A stretch of DNA of 64,000 nt, taken from NCBI RefSeq assembly GCF_000801105.2, contig NC_079516.1, positions 24,775,043 to 24,839,042 of the forward strand, written 5' to 3'. Position numbers and translations under genes: made by a program. The notes under the pieces are model-generated. The model was not told where the DNA came from. It worked only from the letters and a program-made list of their open reading frames with translations, and ran no database searches. The stretch comes from Raphanus sativus (Eukaryota > Streptophyta > Magnoliopsida > Brassicales > Brassicaceae). Positions 45,851 through 57,273 of the stretch are shown piece by piece; the stretch's first letter is position 1; every line of letters begins with the position of its first letter.

Positions 45851-47663
45851 TTAAATGTCCAGATCATCATCAGGGTCCTCATCAGAATCAGGATGCTCAT
45901 CGTCTGAATCTCTGAAATATATAATCTCTCCACCTTTACCAGATGAAACCGCATCGGTCTGCAACTCTCCTGAAGACAGTAATGGTGTTGCCTCAGTCTT
46001 GCCGTCCGCAAGAGTTCTCCGCCCATCATAAATCTCTGTCGATTTTCCATGATCTGAAGAACATAACCACATTGAAAAAAAAAATTATCCACAGGATCTC
46101 AGACACTAATGAGCTTAAAATTATCTTGACTTTACTACCATATGTGATGTACTAACTCACCTTGGTGCTCAAAAGGAAGCACAACTTTTTCTTTCTCAAC
46201 TCGTTCTTTCTCAGACAACTGTAGATTGAAATGAACCTGAACAAAGACGAACAAGTAACCTGAGACCATACAACTTAACAAAGAGATCAGAGACTAAGAA
46301 GGAAAGCAAAATAACTTGCCTTAGGCAAAAGGCTTTTGGTGGTTGCAATAACAGATTCAGCAGAGGAAATGGGTGAAAAGTTTATGCCCATTTGATCAAC
46401 ATGATACTCTTCAGACTGTAAGGCAAAGCGTTACAAGGGTTGTTAACTCAATACGATACTCATATAGGGCATAGAGAATGGAGCAAGAGGGAAACTCACC
46501 ATTACTCTGACACGTCCCTTTCTAAGCTTAAAGCGGACATGGAACCGTCCTTTACCAAAATCTTGATGAACCAGGAAGAGGTTTTCCAAAGCATTCCTTT
46601 TCCCATGGGAAGATGGACACAAAGGCTCTAAGTTGGCTTTCATGGTGGATATATATTCAAGCGCATTAGTGACCTTCTCTTGGTGAAGGTCAGTGTTTAA
46701 TGACCAAAACAAACTGGAAACTTGTTCTGCACCAACAAAGTTCAACCTAAGAATGGAATAAAAGCTAATAAAATGGTGCTCAGGTTAAAGTAGCAAAGAA
46801 TGTGAATATACCGTGGCTTCGAAGATCTGTTAAAAGACCAGAAACTAATGGCATGGATGAATGTCTCAGCAGTTCATTCACCTGATTAAGAGTTTTAACC
46901 AAATATATCATCAATAAATCTCATGTCTAAAACTCCAAAGAGAGAATTTTATTACCGAATCTATAGCAACAGTGAAACGTGTCTTCCCATCCCCAACCAT
47001 CACTACAGCAAAAGGAATCAACTTTAGTCTCATATAGTCCATTAAATTGAAAAGAAAAGATTCAAAAAAAGTAAAAGAACAACCTCTTCCTGCATCAATG
47101 ATTGAAGAGAAAAGTCTCTTCAAGTCAGTAACACACTTGTGTAGCTTAACTAAACTTGAACCTTCAGTAACACCAGTGGAAGGTTGATCAATCCAGCCTA
47201 GTGGATCAGTGTAACAATCCAAAACACGAATCCTTCAAATCCAAAAACCAATTATTAGACAGCCTTAAACAAGTATCAAACAGATAGTACCTAAAGGAAA
47301 CCAAATAAAAAAATCACCATTTAGAGGATGAAGAGACAAAGATTCCTTTTTGCTTCAAGAACTGCAAATAGAACGAAGGGCTCCGAGAGAATGTGATCAG
47401 CACGAGGCCCCTGCATTAGCACAACGACGATTTCATGATAATGAAGCAAAAGAGATTGAATTTAAGCAGGAATGGTGCTTTCGAGGATGTACTAACTCCG
47501 ACTTCGACTTTCCGGCCAGGATTGATGAAGATAGATTTGCGAGGAGATAGCAGGAGACATCGAGTGCGAAAGGTGAAGCTACAGTTTCCTCTATGGTGAG
47601 AGCTGGCGCGAGCTCTCCTTCTTCTCCACCGTCTCTTAGCTTTCTGAATATCGAATCCGCCAT
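45851..47663 (-). CDS. ELP5: Elongator complex subunit 5
   Basis: Nine exons on the minus strand: 47497-47663, 47318-47410, 47084-47232, 46956-47002, 46812-46881, 46500-46726, 46320-46415, 46161-46236 and 45851-46053. The joined 1128-nt frame is open (375 aa). It begins [20 protein letters not shown] and ends in an acidic tail ([12 protein letters not shown]). The middle has the RecA-like Elp5 phrases [30 protein letters not shown] and [13 protein letters not shown]. It closely follows Arabidopsis AT2G18410. With ELP4 and ELP6 it forms the hexameric Elongator subcomplex that supports wobble-uridine modification of tRNA. The intron after exon 7 has a GC donor (AAG|GCAAGT); all others are GT-AG. 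It shares a divergent promoter with the L6 gene. Confidence 0.95.
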
Positions 47664-48411
47664 TGCTGAGACTCTCTCCGGTCAAGAGAACTTCAAAAGC
47701 TAATGAGAAGAGAGCGGCGAGGGAGGGAGGGAGCAACCAAGCATCGATACTAAAAGGCTTTTGCGTTTTGTGAGATAGCCCAATGGGCTTATTAAGCATT
47801 GAAAGTGAAATATAACAACGTGCCTTTTCGGACGCCTAAACAAACGTCAACCAAAATAGGCTTTTAGGCGCTTTATAGGTAGCCCAATGGGCTTTCTTAA
47901 GCACTCGATGTCAAAGAAAACAACGTGTTGTTTCTTCACCATTTTATTTGCTGCTCAACGAAATCAAAAGAAGGTTTTAAAGGCCGGAGAAGTTGGGTAG
48001 TGGTCTGGATCCGCCGGCGAACAACAAGCACCGTCACATTAGTCCTCTTTTCATTTCGCTGGTACTTATTGTTCGTCTACATGGATCTCCGCTATTTTCT
48101 CATTTTGATTTTGATATCGGTTTGATTGGGGCGGGGCAGAAATAGATGTGTGGGGTTTGTTTTGCATTTGTACTCTTTTCTTAATATTGCACGGAAAGTG
48201 TTCGACGTATTTCCTGGTTAGCAGCTCATCGCTTGTTTCCACGTACTTTAGGTACTGTTCCTTGTGTGAGTGAGACGAAAGTTGCTGCCTTGTTATGTAT
48301 ATTAGATTTGATTCTAAGCATTAAGCACCCCTTTTGGCTCTTAAGACAAGTTAAGAGACTCTGTCTCTTTTAGACAGGTAACTCTTGTGGCAAGCAGAAA
48401 AACACGGGAAG
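47664..48411. promoter_or_regulatory. Divergent promoter and L6 leader between ELP5 and L6
   Basis: Two palindromic AGCCCAATGGGCTT sites at 47777-47790 and 47881-47894, each followed by similar text (TTAAGCA..., AACAACGTG), indicate a local duplication of about 104 bp. Because AGCCCA/TGGGCT site II elements are palindromic here they can serve both genes. A leader intron for L6 is likely (donor at 48062, acceptor AG at 48376-48377). Confidence 0.65.
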
Positions 48412-48720
48412 ATGGAAGCCAAGTTCTTTAGGTTCTTGAAGATTGTTGGAGTTGGATACAAAGCCAGAGCTGAGGAGGCAGGCCGTTTCTTATACCTTAA
48501 GCTGGGTTACAGTCACGAAGTCGAACTCGCGGTTCCTCCGGCTGTTCGTGTCTTCTGTTTCAAGAACAATGTGGTTTGCTGCACCGGGATCGACAAGGAC
48601 AGGGTGCATCAGTTTGCTGCCACAGTCAGGAGTTGCAAACCTCCTGAAGTTTACAAGGGAAAAGGCATCATGTACATCGACGAAGTCGTCAAGAAGAAGG
48701 TTGGAAAGAAGTCGAAATAA
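48412..48720 (+). CDS. Mitochondrial ribosomal protein uL6 (L6), short plant form
   Basis: Single coding exon, 102 aa, from the first ATG (MEAKFFRFLKIVGVGYKARA); the frame is open upstream but lacks an ATG. It corresponds to the C-terminal half of bacterial L6, including LYLKLGYSHEVEL, NNVVCCTGIDKDRVHQFAA and the ending KGKGIMYIDEVVKKK. The short length is that of the nuclear-encoded plant mitochondrial L6 (AT2G18400 as I recall). It should bind 23S-like rRNA in the mitoribosome large subunit. No clear cleavable presequence, so import may use the basic N-terminus. Lies head-to-head with ELP5. Confidence 0.92.
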   Translation: MEAKFFRFLKIVGVGYKARAEEAGRFLYLKLGYSHEVELAVPPAVRVFCFKNNVVCCTGIDKDRVHQFAATVRSCKPPEVYKGKGIMYIDEVVKKKVGKKSK

Positions 48721-49007
48721 TCTTTCTTTTTCTTTCTCTATGCTTCTTTTGCATTTTGGTTTGCGGAGAACTTGGGTGTTAAGACTTGGGATTTGCTTGT
48801 TATAATAAGTTTTTTACTCTGATGTATGAAACATCATTTTGAGGTTAAGTCAGTTTTTATCAAACAAGATTAGAAGATTTTGTCTTGAAACTTTGATGTA
48901 TGTTTTTAGAATCATTGTTTACACTATGTGGTAATAAATGGCCAGGCTCGATCTGGAATTTGATGTGTCTGCGAAGGTGAATCTTAGGTAGTTGAGGAAC
49001 ATAGAGA

Positions 49008-50034
49008 CTAGTTGAGCATGTGAGGCAATGTCTTGAAGCAACCAATCGAATCCTTCTAACAAACCTTCACCTGTGTATGCGCTGCAACCCACGATCTTCC
49101 AGTGCCTGCTTTATCCATGGATTCTAAGTTTAACACCTGCACAAGCAAAGCGCTAAAACTCAGTTTTGCACAAAGTACAACGCAAACATATCTCACTTAA
49201 CCCACTATTCCTCACTGAAACTAAGTAACGTAAACCTTTTTAAAAACAAAAAGACAAAGATTAACCCTAACACACATATCTAAGAGAAAGATTTAACGCT
49301 AAAACAAATATACGAAGATTAAACTCTTACTTTGCCAATCTCTTCCGGTGTAAGAGCACCTTGAATATCCTGCTTGTTTTTTTTGCTAGTATCAACAAAG
49401 ATGACCCAGCAAGCCTTTGCCATTAAAACCACCAAGATCAGTATCCAAAACTCATTCCACCATTGTTACATGGATCATCATCATCATCATCTTCATCACA
49501 AACATTAACCAAGCATCACATTGCAAAGTTTCACACCTCTTCCTTCAAGAGATTGTCAAGCTCAATCTTGCAATCATCAAGCCTCCTGAGACCCAAACCA
49601 ACCCATCAGTCTGCTCAAAGTAGTTCCTCCAGTAAGATCTAATAGTCTTTTTGCCCACCCACATCCCATATATTCAATGTATACCTACACACACACACAC
49701 ATTGCACATAACATGTTTGATGATCTATTCCTCAACCAAGAACATGAAACTCCAAGCAGTTTGAAAAAAAAAAGGGAGCAGGCTTTTGGTAAATTATGGT
49801 TTTGATATTGAACCCAAGAATAGGACTGATCACGCTTTTGTGTCTTGTCCGTTTATTTTCAGAATAATAGTAGTCTTCCCTGAGTTATCGAGTCCACTAC
49901 AAACACAGCACCTAAGTTAGAGAAATGTACATTTAGATCAGAGGAGAGTTGCAAGATTGTGAATGTGACATACACCATGAGAGTACGCATCTCCTTCTCC
50001 TTCTTCTTGATTTTGCCAATGATAACAGTCCCAT
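49008..50034 (-). pseudogene. TTN5: TTN5 (ARL2-type small GTPase), disrupted
   Basis: On the minus strand the exon order of TITAN5 (AT2G18390) is recognisable: ATG at 50034 with MGLLS, then the P-loop exon near 49900 (GLDNSGKTT in frame), IKTIIYQK near 49800, an exon at 49600-49680 (LNIWDVGG), NKQDIQGAL text near 49360, and [14 protein letters not shown] near 49070. Compared with the expected reading there is a 4-base loss in exon 1, a 2-base gain after the P-loop exon's QDT, a 1-base gain after GGQ, loss of about 17 bases at VVDSSD, an insertion near LANKQD and a 1-base loss at MDKSRHW. TTN5 is essential in Arabidopsis, so a functional copy must exist elsewhere. Confidence 0.9.
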
Positions 50035-50204
50035 TTTTCTGTTAACTCAGAACAGAGCTTCAAATATTATTAGAATCAGAATGAGACTCGAGCACTATCC
50101 ACGCGAATGTATGATTCCAGAAAGGTTCTTACCAGTCACGACGTCGACGTTTTCTTCCACCGGCGACAACGGAGAAGGGAATTTGCGACAGACTGTATGA
50201 GCCT

Positions 50205-50582
50205 TCTTTTAATTATATTAGGCCCATTTGTTATAAGAATGGGCCTTATTCTATAGTGGGTAGTTCCATTAACGACAAATGGCACAATAGATTAAGAGTT
50301 CGGCCTCAAAACTTAGGATATACTGTACATGCTGACATGCGAAATAAAATTGGACGGTAAGTTATCTAGGAAGTCAACCGGTCAAACTCATAAAAATATA
50401 TTTAAACAATAAAAAGAAAAAGATAGCCGAACCCAATCGGATCTCGAACCTTTTGAGGGATGTTTTCTTAATCTTTTGCTTTGCTTTGTTTTGTTTTGTT
50501 TTGCTGTTGTTGGTTATTTGGCTGTCATTCTCTTTGTTTTTCCTTTATCTTGTTATTTGAATGTTGGATAAGGTATCAATAT
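50205..50582. other. Spacer with inverted GGCCCA sites
   Basis: ATTAGGCCCATTTG and its inverse AATGGGCCTTAT (50209-50252) surround the likely old TTN5 promoter. The rest is AT-rich with a T/G-rich TTTGCTTTG stretch. Confidence 0.45.
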
Positions 50583-50950
50583 AGGACTGGACAAAATATA
50601 TGTAAATTTTGATTTGATTCGTTATTTGTTTCGTTTCGATCTGCTCTGTTATATGTATATATACATGTATTTAAAGAATTTTATATAAATCTTATATAAA
50701 TATTATATATTATATATAATATTTTATTTATTAAATTTATTATATCAGTTATTAGAATTTTAAAAAGTAAATAAATTTTTTGTAGTAAAATAATATTTAA
50801 TATTATTTTAGATATATGGATTTTTATTTATTTTTATTTTATTATCCGGGTGCTATGGATCGAATTGGATCGGATACCTTATTAATTGAATAAACAATTT
50901 GGATCACGAATACTTTCAAAAGTCTGGATATTCGATCCGGTCCACCCCTA
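50583..50950. mobile_element. Degenerate hAT-like MITE
   Basis: The left TATAGGACTGGAC and right GTCCACCCCTA ends are imperfectly inverted, as in the other AGGGGTGG elements here. GGATCG/CGATCC words lie near both ends. No clean 8-bp duplication is seen. Confidence 0.45.
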
Positions 50951-50972
50951 ATCAAACTGATTCATGCAAGGA

Positions 50973-50973
<1 letters not shown>

Positions 50974-51021
<48 letters not shown>
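50974..51021. repeat. (AT)n microsatellite
   Basis: About 24 AT units, immediately left of a LINE fragment; a second run lies at 51490-51521. Confidence 0.95.
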
Positions 51022-51023
<2 letters not shown>

Positions 51024-51487
51024 ACGGTACATCAAGTAGAAGTTTTAAATCTACCGTTAATTGCAGGACGTTGGTGCTTTACAGATAGTCCATGGAAAGT
51101 TGGTATAGTATTTTAGAAGGATTTAATAGTTTGATGGGAGCAAGAAATGAAATGCCAGAGCTAGTCTCCCCTTTCTTTATTCAAAAGTAGAAGCACTGAT
51201 TTGAGTAATGAAATGTATGAGAAATTTGCGTCAGTTTCGGGGCATGTTTACAACGGATTGTTCTCAATTGGTGAAGAAGGTTTTAGAACCAGAAAAATGA
51301 TCCGTTTTTACAAGTTATTTGGAAAATATTAAGACCATGCGAAAAGTTTTTCTCAACTTAGACATCATTCATGTATCACGAACGAAGAATTTGCGGACGG
51401 ATAGTCTAGCACGAAATGTCAGGACACAACCGTCTTTCACAACGGATGCAGAGTTACCGAATCAATATGAGATTGTTTTAAGCCGAT

Positions 51488-51489
<2 letters not shown>
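51022..51489 (+). pseudogene. LINE RNase H fragment between two (TA)n tracts
   Basis: Near 51350-51490 the text reads FLNLDIIHVSRTKNLRTD, then SLARNVRTQPSFTT, and ends EIVLSR and a stop: the C-terminal RNase H end of plant LINE ORF2, with the conserved N-AD-LAR pattern. Upstream part is degraded. Confidence 0.75.

Positions 51490-51521
<32 letters not shown>
51490..51521. repeat. (TA)n microsatellite
   Basis: About 16 units directly after the LINE fragment's stop codon. Confidence 0.95.
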
Positions 51522-51524
<3 letters not shown>

Positions 51525-52859
51525 GTACATTTAGTACACATGAGTTATATATTTTCATATTGTTTCAACTAAAACGTCCAGGTTCGTAATTCTTACATAG
51601 TTTAATCTTCTATTCAAGATTTTAACAATGCAACTCCAAAATATAAAGCTTAGTTTTGTTTTGTTTTGTGAAAGAACATAATATAATTATCTGTCAATTT
51701 TGATGGCAAAACAAAACAATTAGAGTGTTGGAGTAATCATAGTTTAGGTTTCTTGTTCCATGAAACAAAGTGCATGTGTTAGAGAGAAGTAAGAGAGGTA
51801 CATCTCTGCTAATACCGCAGTCTTCTTGAACAAACAACTATCTCACCAATCACAATCCTGATTTTATTCTCTTTGTTCGCTTAAAGCCTGCCTCTTTAGC
51901 TCTATTGAATCTTTGATATTCTTTGGATCTTTATTTGATCATGTCATTTTCAGACTACTTAATTATATAATATGTCAGTCCATATTCTGGGGTATGCCAC
52001 AAGAAAAGGAGAAATGGATGAAAACATTATGCGACAATTATTTTTGTTAAATCTATAGGATATTACAGAGTTATCCTTTTATATGCACACATCCAAATTT
52101 CAGTAGAACAAATTATATTCACCTTACGCTAAGCCATTTTGCTTTCAAGTTAAGTTTTTTTCTAGGCTTCTTGTTGATATATACTATTATTCTTATCTTG
52201 GCAAAAACATCATCTGCTTTAGGAGAGGAACAAACGAAGTATAACCCAAAATAGGGAAAAGAGAATAAAGAAAAAGAAATAGCATTAGCAATTGAGTGTT
52301 TGGTGTATCCAGTTGTTTTGTACCTTTCTGATTTTTGCTTTAAAAATATTTTGAGTTAGAGTTTGCTTCTTTGACTGATCAACTGAATCTCTCGCTCCCC
52401 AAGCCAAAGAAAGAACACAAGATGTTGCTTTTGATCATTGCCAAGAATTTCACTTCGCAATTCCCTTTATCTTTACACTTTTTTTTTCATTCCTAGCTTA
52501 AACAGTACTAATTCTCCTTGTTTCTAACATACAAAAGCTCATATATAGTCTTTATATTAAACAAGGCTCAGTATTTGGTTCTAGTTTCCAGTTCCGAGAG
52601 TAGAAAATGACACTTTTATAAAACGACAAACAAGTCTCGATATTGCTATTTTCAAGATGTGCAACTAGAGCATTTGAACATGGTTATTTTCTTAAAAATG
52701 TGATTATTTTCTTATATTTTATTGAAATAGTTTGGAATACATAAAATATACACATAATTATAAGAAATATGCAAATACCTTCAAATAACTTGACATTTCA
52801 GTGATTTTATAAATTAAATAACTATTACTATAGTTATACATGGTATTTCCAAAAAGATA
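51522..52859. other. AT-rich intergenic DNA, no gene seen
   Basis: No recognisable coding or repeat structure beyond low-complexity words. Confidence 0.6.
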
Positions 52860-53107
52860 CTCCCTCCGTTTCATAATACTTGATGTTTTATCTTAGTGCA
52901 CAAAGATTAAGAAAATTATATTTTTTTTAATAAATAATATTTTAAAGATATAATTTAAAATCAATTAACCAATAATAAAAAAACTGTGAAATCTAATTGG
53001 TTGAACATTTTCCAATAAAATTAAAGTAACCTTAAAATCTCAAAACTTCATCTAATTTGAAACAAAATTATCCTTCTAAAACATCATCTATTATGAAACG
53101 GAGGGAG
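52860..53107. mobile_element. Stowaway-type MITE (Tc1/mariner)
   Basis: 248 bp with inverted ends CTCCCTCCGTTTCATAATA and, inverted, TATTATGAAACGGAGGGAG, flanked by TA on both sides (52858-52859 and 53108-53109). This is the classic plant Stowaway signature. Confidence 0.95.
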
Positions 53108-53109
53108 TA

Positions 53110-54037
53110 TAAAACTGTGTGCAAATGAGTCACATATTCGAGTTGGATTTGATTAAGAAATATATATTATAATAAACTATTCATCTTAAAACTTTAAAAT
53201 GTCATTAGAATTAACTAAATTGGGTTTACAATTCAATACTGTTTTCCACCTTTTGTTTCCTGATCAACTGTGAAATTCATATAAGTACTAATTAGCTATA
53301 TTTGAGCTCAAATGGTTGTAATCACTAAAATTAATTGAACATAATTTAATATAATGACCTTTCCAAAATATTGTCACATTTTCAGCTTTTATTGGATTAA
53401 TTGCTTCCTAAAAAAATACATTTTTCAGCTCAAATAGTGATCTCAAATTTTAAAGGAACGGTTAATTCAACTAAGTTTTGTTCACCATAAATAATAAAAA
53501 TAGAAAAATCGCAATTCTACAAATTTTTATTCCTGTAAGAATACAACCACTTGAACTCTTTCATTGGTTTAGATGTCTGCGGAAAGATTGAGTCGGATGA
53601 TTAAAAAGAGCAATGAGTGAAAGGGGGAGGGGCTTCGTAATCGGAGAGAGACCAAATCCTTAGAAGACCGTGACACTGTCGTTCACGTGGGCCTCTTTTG
53701 ACCAAACCTCCCAACACTAAAACTACAGATATACACTTCTCATTATCACTGCTTATTTACTGACATTGAATATTAAATATAGAAATCTTTAACCTCATCA
53801 TTCAAATTCTACTGTATCTTGCTTAGGAATGATAAACTTTTTTATAGTTTGCTTTTGTCACTTTTATTTGAAACAAACATGTAAAGGAAACAACTCATTT
53901 CATGTATTTCATTTCATTTCATGTAATAGAACTTGTTTCCTAAGGCATTAGATAAAACTGAAATGACACAAAAGGATTTAGTTATTTTAATATTGATTTT
54001 AAAATTATCTGTTTGTGTTTGGGAAAAAAGTTCTACA
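53110..54037. other. AT-rich intergenic DNA, no gene seen
   Basis: No gene or element recognised. A GC-richer patch at 53620-53720 (CGTTCACGTGGGCC) contains a G-box-like CACGTG but no gene follows. Confidence 0.55.
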
Positions 54038-54045
54038 TAGTTATT

Positions 54046-54626
54046 CGGGGTGGGCACGGAGCGAATATCCGGAATTTTAAGGATATCCGTGATCCGATCC
54101 GTGCCTTACGAATATTCGATTTTTCGATCCGATCCGATCCGTAACTCTTCGGATATCCGGAACATCGGATATCCGCGAATATCCAAAATTTTCCGGATAT
54201 CCGATTCGATCCGTAAAAAGTAATAAAAAATTAAAAAAATAAATAAAAATAAAAAAAAAGAAGAAAATCTGAAATAAAATAATAATATTTCATTATTATT
54301 TTTATAAAAAATTACATACTTTCAAAATTTTTAATAACTAAATAATTAATTTAGTGAATAAAAACATTATAAAACTTATATAAAGATATAAAAGTATGTA
54401 TATTATATAATTTTATAAACATGTATACATATATATGTATATAACGGATCGGATCGGATATCCGTTTCTAAAAATATTAGTATTTGTGATTTGCTTCGTC
54501 TTTGACGGATATTGGATTTTAGTATTTGCTTCGATTCGTTAAGTTACGGATATTCGGATTTTTCGGATCGAATCGGAACGAATAACGGATCGAATCAAAA
54601 TTTACGGATATTTTGCCCACCCCTAA
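54046..54626. mobile_element. hAT-type non-autonomous element rich in GGATAT/CCGATCC words
   Basis: The left end CGGGGTGGGCA and right end TGCCCACCCCTAA are inverted. The 8-bp duplication TAGTTATT lies at 54038-54045 and 54627-54634. Both ends are filled with ATCCGATCCG and CGGATATCCG words; the middle is AT-rich without coding capacity. Confidence 0.82.
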
Positions 54627-54634
54627 TAGTTATT

Positions 54635-55599
54635 CACGTTTCAGATGTTCTTCATTTATAAAAAAAATGAGTAGGCCCGACTCAACAGTTAGATGGGTAT
54701 TGTGCCATATTAAATATTTAAACTTGTTATTGAAAAATGGTGAATAAATCTAAAAGTTAGATATTTAATTTGTAAGAAATTCAAAATGTAGAATTTATAA
54801 CAATTAAGGAAACTTAATTAAAAATGTGGCACTAACTAGGTGCAAATATTTGGGTTCCCCCACAGTCAATCCACCCCAATCCACTCCTGAATCCGAATTA
54901 AGTGGAATATCAAATGACTAGAAAAAATTCGGGTTTGTCCTAGTTTCAAATATTTTGTCTAACATGGGGTTTGAGGTACCTCTTCCGGTTTTGCTCTCCG
55001 ATGCTGGTGGCGGCCTAGCTCGTTTGGGATCACCACTGGTCCTCCTCTCTTGTCATCTTTTTCGTGTGTTCTTCTATGTCTTCGATTAATTATTGTCTTA
55101 TATTCTATTTCTCTGATGGAAACAAATCGTGTAGACTTGTATAGTAGTGCCCTTCACCGTACCTTCTCCTATCAATCAATATCCGACCCAAAAATGGTCT
55201 ACTTGTGTTCAGGGTCTCCTACCATCATCGCCTACTACACTATACTAGTATTTTAATTCCAAACCTAAGCACCCAAAACCTTATTATCTCACTCTTTTCT
55301 ATGGTTTTGGGTATCATTTCTTTTGTCGGACAACAGTCGAATATCGTAAGAGATGGTTATTAACCACTGTTAATCTGTATGGATCAGATATTTCAATGTT
55401 GATGTTAAATCTAACTTCAATGTGTTCGTTTGAATACCAGTTCTATAATTTCTAGTAATTTTGTTTCTCCGGATATTTTCTCTCTTTTGCCAATCATATT
55501 ATTTTTCATACTGTAGTATATTTTTTACCTTGTCATCGAATGTATTTCTGGTTGCATTTGTCTAAGCCCAGTAAACCTTTAATTTAATATAAAAAGATG
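54635..55599. other. Intergenic DNA, no firm feature
   Basis: A segment of balanced composition at 54855-55080 (GGTGGCGGCCTAGCTCG) could be the leader of a decayed LINE continuing at 55600, but no protein text confirms it. Confidence 0.45.
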
Positions 55600-56631
55600 G
55601 AGAATACACCACGAAAACTGGATACGCAGCTGCTATGGAGTTCAGGAACGAACAAGAAGACAGACACCTTCCACTGGGGCATATAAACTGGAACAAAAGC
55701 GTGTGGAATCTGAAGACTGCTCCCAAGGTCCAACTTCTCGTCTGGAAATCTCTCCGTGGCACCCTACCAGTCGGTGAAAAGCTATTAGCCCGACAGATAA
55801 ATGTTGACCCATATGTAAACGATGCGGGGAACTTGAATCTATTAATCATCTCTTCTTTTACTGTGAATTTGCCCGGAAAGTTTGGGAAGCAGCTCCTTTC
55901 GGAAGGAGAATTGATATGAGGGGATTGATAGATTTGGAAACCGTTTGGAAGAGTTTACTGGAGAACCCATGCTTACCTCCGGTTGGACTTACAGAGTGAC
56001 AACTAGCACAATGGATCATCTGGTCAATATGGACAGCCCGAAACAACTTGATCTTCAACAATAAACTATGTCTCCTGGAAGACGTGGTCACGAAGGCGGT
56101 GGTGACGGCAAAGGAATGGACTAACGTGCAGGTCAAGGAGAGGATCAAACCGACACCCTTTCAAAAGCCTCTGGTAACACCATCTGGCTCTATTGTGGTA
56201 CACACTGACACAGCATGGAATGAAACAAATAGGAACGCAAGACTGGACTGGATTGTCAAGAAAACAGAGGAAACTCTGCATTTTCAAGGATCAACCAGAC
56301 TCGTTATTTCACCGCTTATAGCGGAAGCTTTAGCAATGAGAGATGCAGTAAGGAAATGTGAGGAGCTGGGAGTCCAGCAAGTCGTCTTCAACTCGGACTC
56401 AACACAAGTGATCAAAGCTTTGAACTCAAAGTCGGAACCTCCAGAAATCTATGGAATTGTTTCTGATATTCGATTGTCGTGTAATGCTTTTGTTTTTTCT
56501 GCGTTTCGCTGGATCCCTCGAGATAAAAACTATGAGGCTGATATTTTGGCAAAACAGGCTTTATGCCTTGTAGGGATTGGCTCAGCCACATAACTCTAAG
56601 CTTCTTAATGAAAATCTTGTTACATAAAAAA
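55600..56631 (+). pseudogene. LINE ORF2 3' remnant with RNase H domain
   Basis: 55635-55919 reads the zf-RVT preamble (VWNLKTAPKVQLLVWKSLRG, then TLPVGEKLLARQINVDP), then a frameshift loses the CxxC knuckle. 56048-56593 (181 codons) is a nearly complete RNase H fold with acidic residues in HTDTAWNE, LIAEALAMRDAV and FNSDSTQVI, and the final FRWIPRDKNYEADILAKQAL. A stop lies at 55998. The tail is an A-rich run at about 56620-56640. Truncated at the 5' side before the reverse transcriptase. Confidence 0.88.
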
Positions 56632-56641
56632 TATAAAAATT

Positions 56642-56685
56642 TAGTGTTAAATAAATCTCAGTTCAAAAAAAAAAATAGTGTTAAA
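56642..56685 (+). mobile_element. Micro-insertion: 24-bp tail between 10-bp direct repeats
   Basis: TAGTGTTAAA at 56642-56651 and 56676-56685 encloses TAAATCTCAGTTC and an A run. Plus orientation. Lies directly after the LINE tail. Confidence 0.6.
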
Positions 56686-56689
56686 GAAA

Positions 56690-57157
56690 ATTAAGTAGGG
56701 TATTAGTGAAATATAATCCAACATCGATGATGGTTGAAAAAAAATAGTGAAATAACATAGAAAGAATCATTTACGCATTTTAATTGCTTTTGAGTTATAA
56801 GTTGATGCTAAAATTAAAACTTAACAGTTTGTACGCCATAAATGAGAATGTTAAACAAAACTGCATGTTAAAACATGTATCTAGTTTTGAATATAGAACT
56901 GAGATAAAAAATTCCACTACTTAACACATCATGTTACTGTTGCATATTGGCCGCGTGGAAAACAGAGTTACGAATAATTTGTTTTCCGTACCCAAAAAGG
57001 CAAGGAACTCGATTAGAAAAATAGTGAGTTAATTAAAGCATTTGAGAATATCCATTGTGGAAGTGTTGCTTTCTTTAGGTAAAGTAACATATATGTAATC
57101 TTCACTACAATAGATTCGATCATATCAATCCCTTTTGTCGTTAAGTTCCCAAAGGGT
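56690..57157. promoter_or_regulatory. Upstream region of GATA20
   Basis: About 470 bp between the LINE and the GATA20 TATA box, without other features. Any upstream regulatory DNA of GATA20 beyond this has been displaced by repeats. Confidence 0.4.
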
Positions 57158-57168
57158 CTATATATATG
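57158..57168 (+). promoter_or_regulatory. TATA box of GATA20
   Basis: CTATATATATG about 106-116 bases before the ATG, giving a start site near 57195 and a leader of roughly 80 nt. Confidence 0.65.
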
Positions 57169-57273
57169 TAGCAATGTCTCAGTTTGTACCTTATAACTTA
57201 CTCCCAAAGCAACCACCAAACAACACACACATCTCTATTTATCTCATTTTCTCTCACTCTAGACCTCAATTTC

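Noticed and set aside
48385..48411. N-terminal extension of the L6 protein
   Set aside because: The upstream frame begins with TTG, not ATG, and lies just after a likely leader-intron acceptor; the ATG at 48412 fits the known length.
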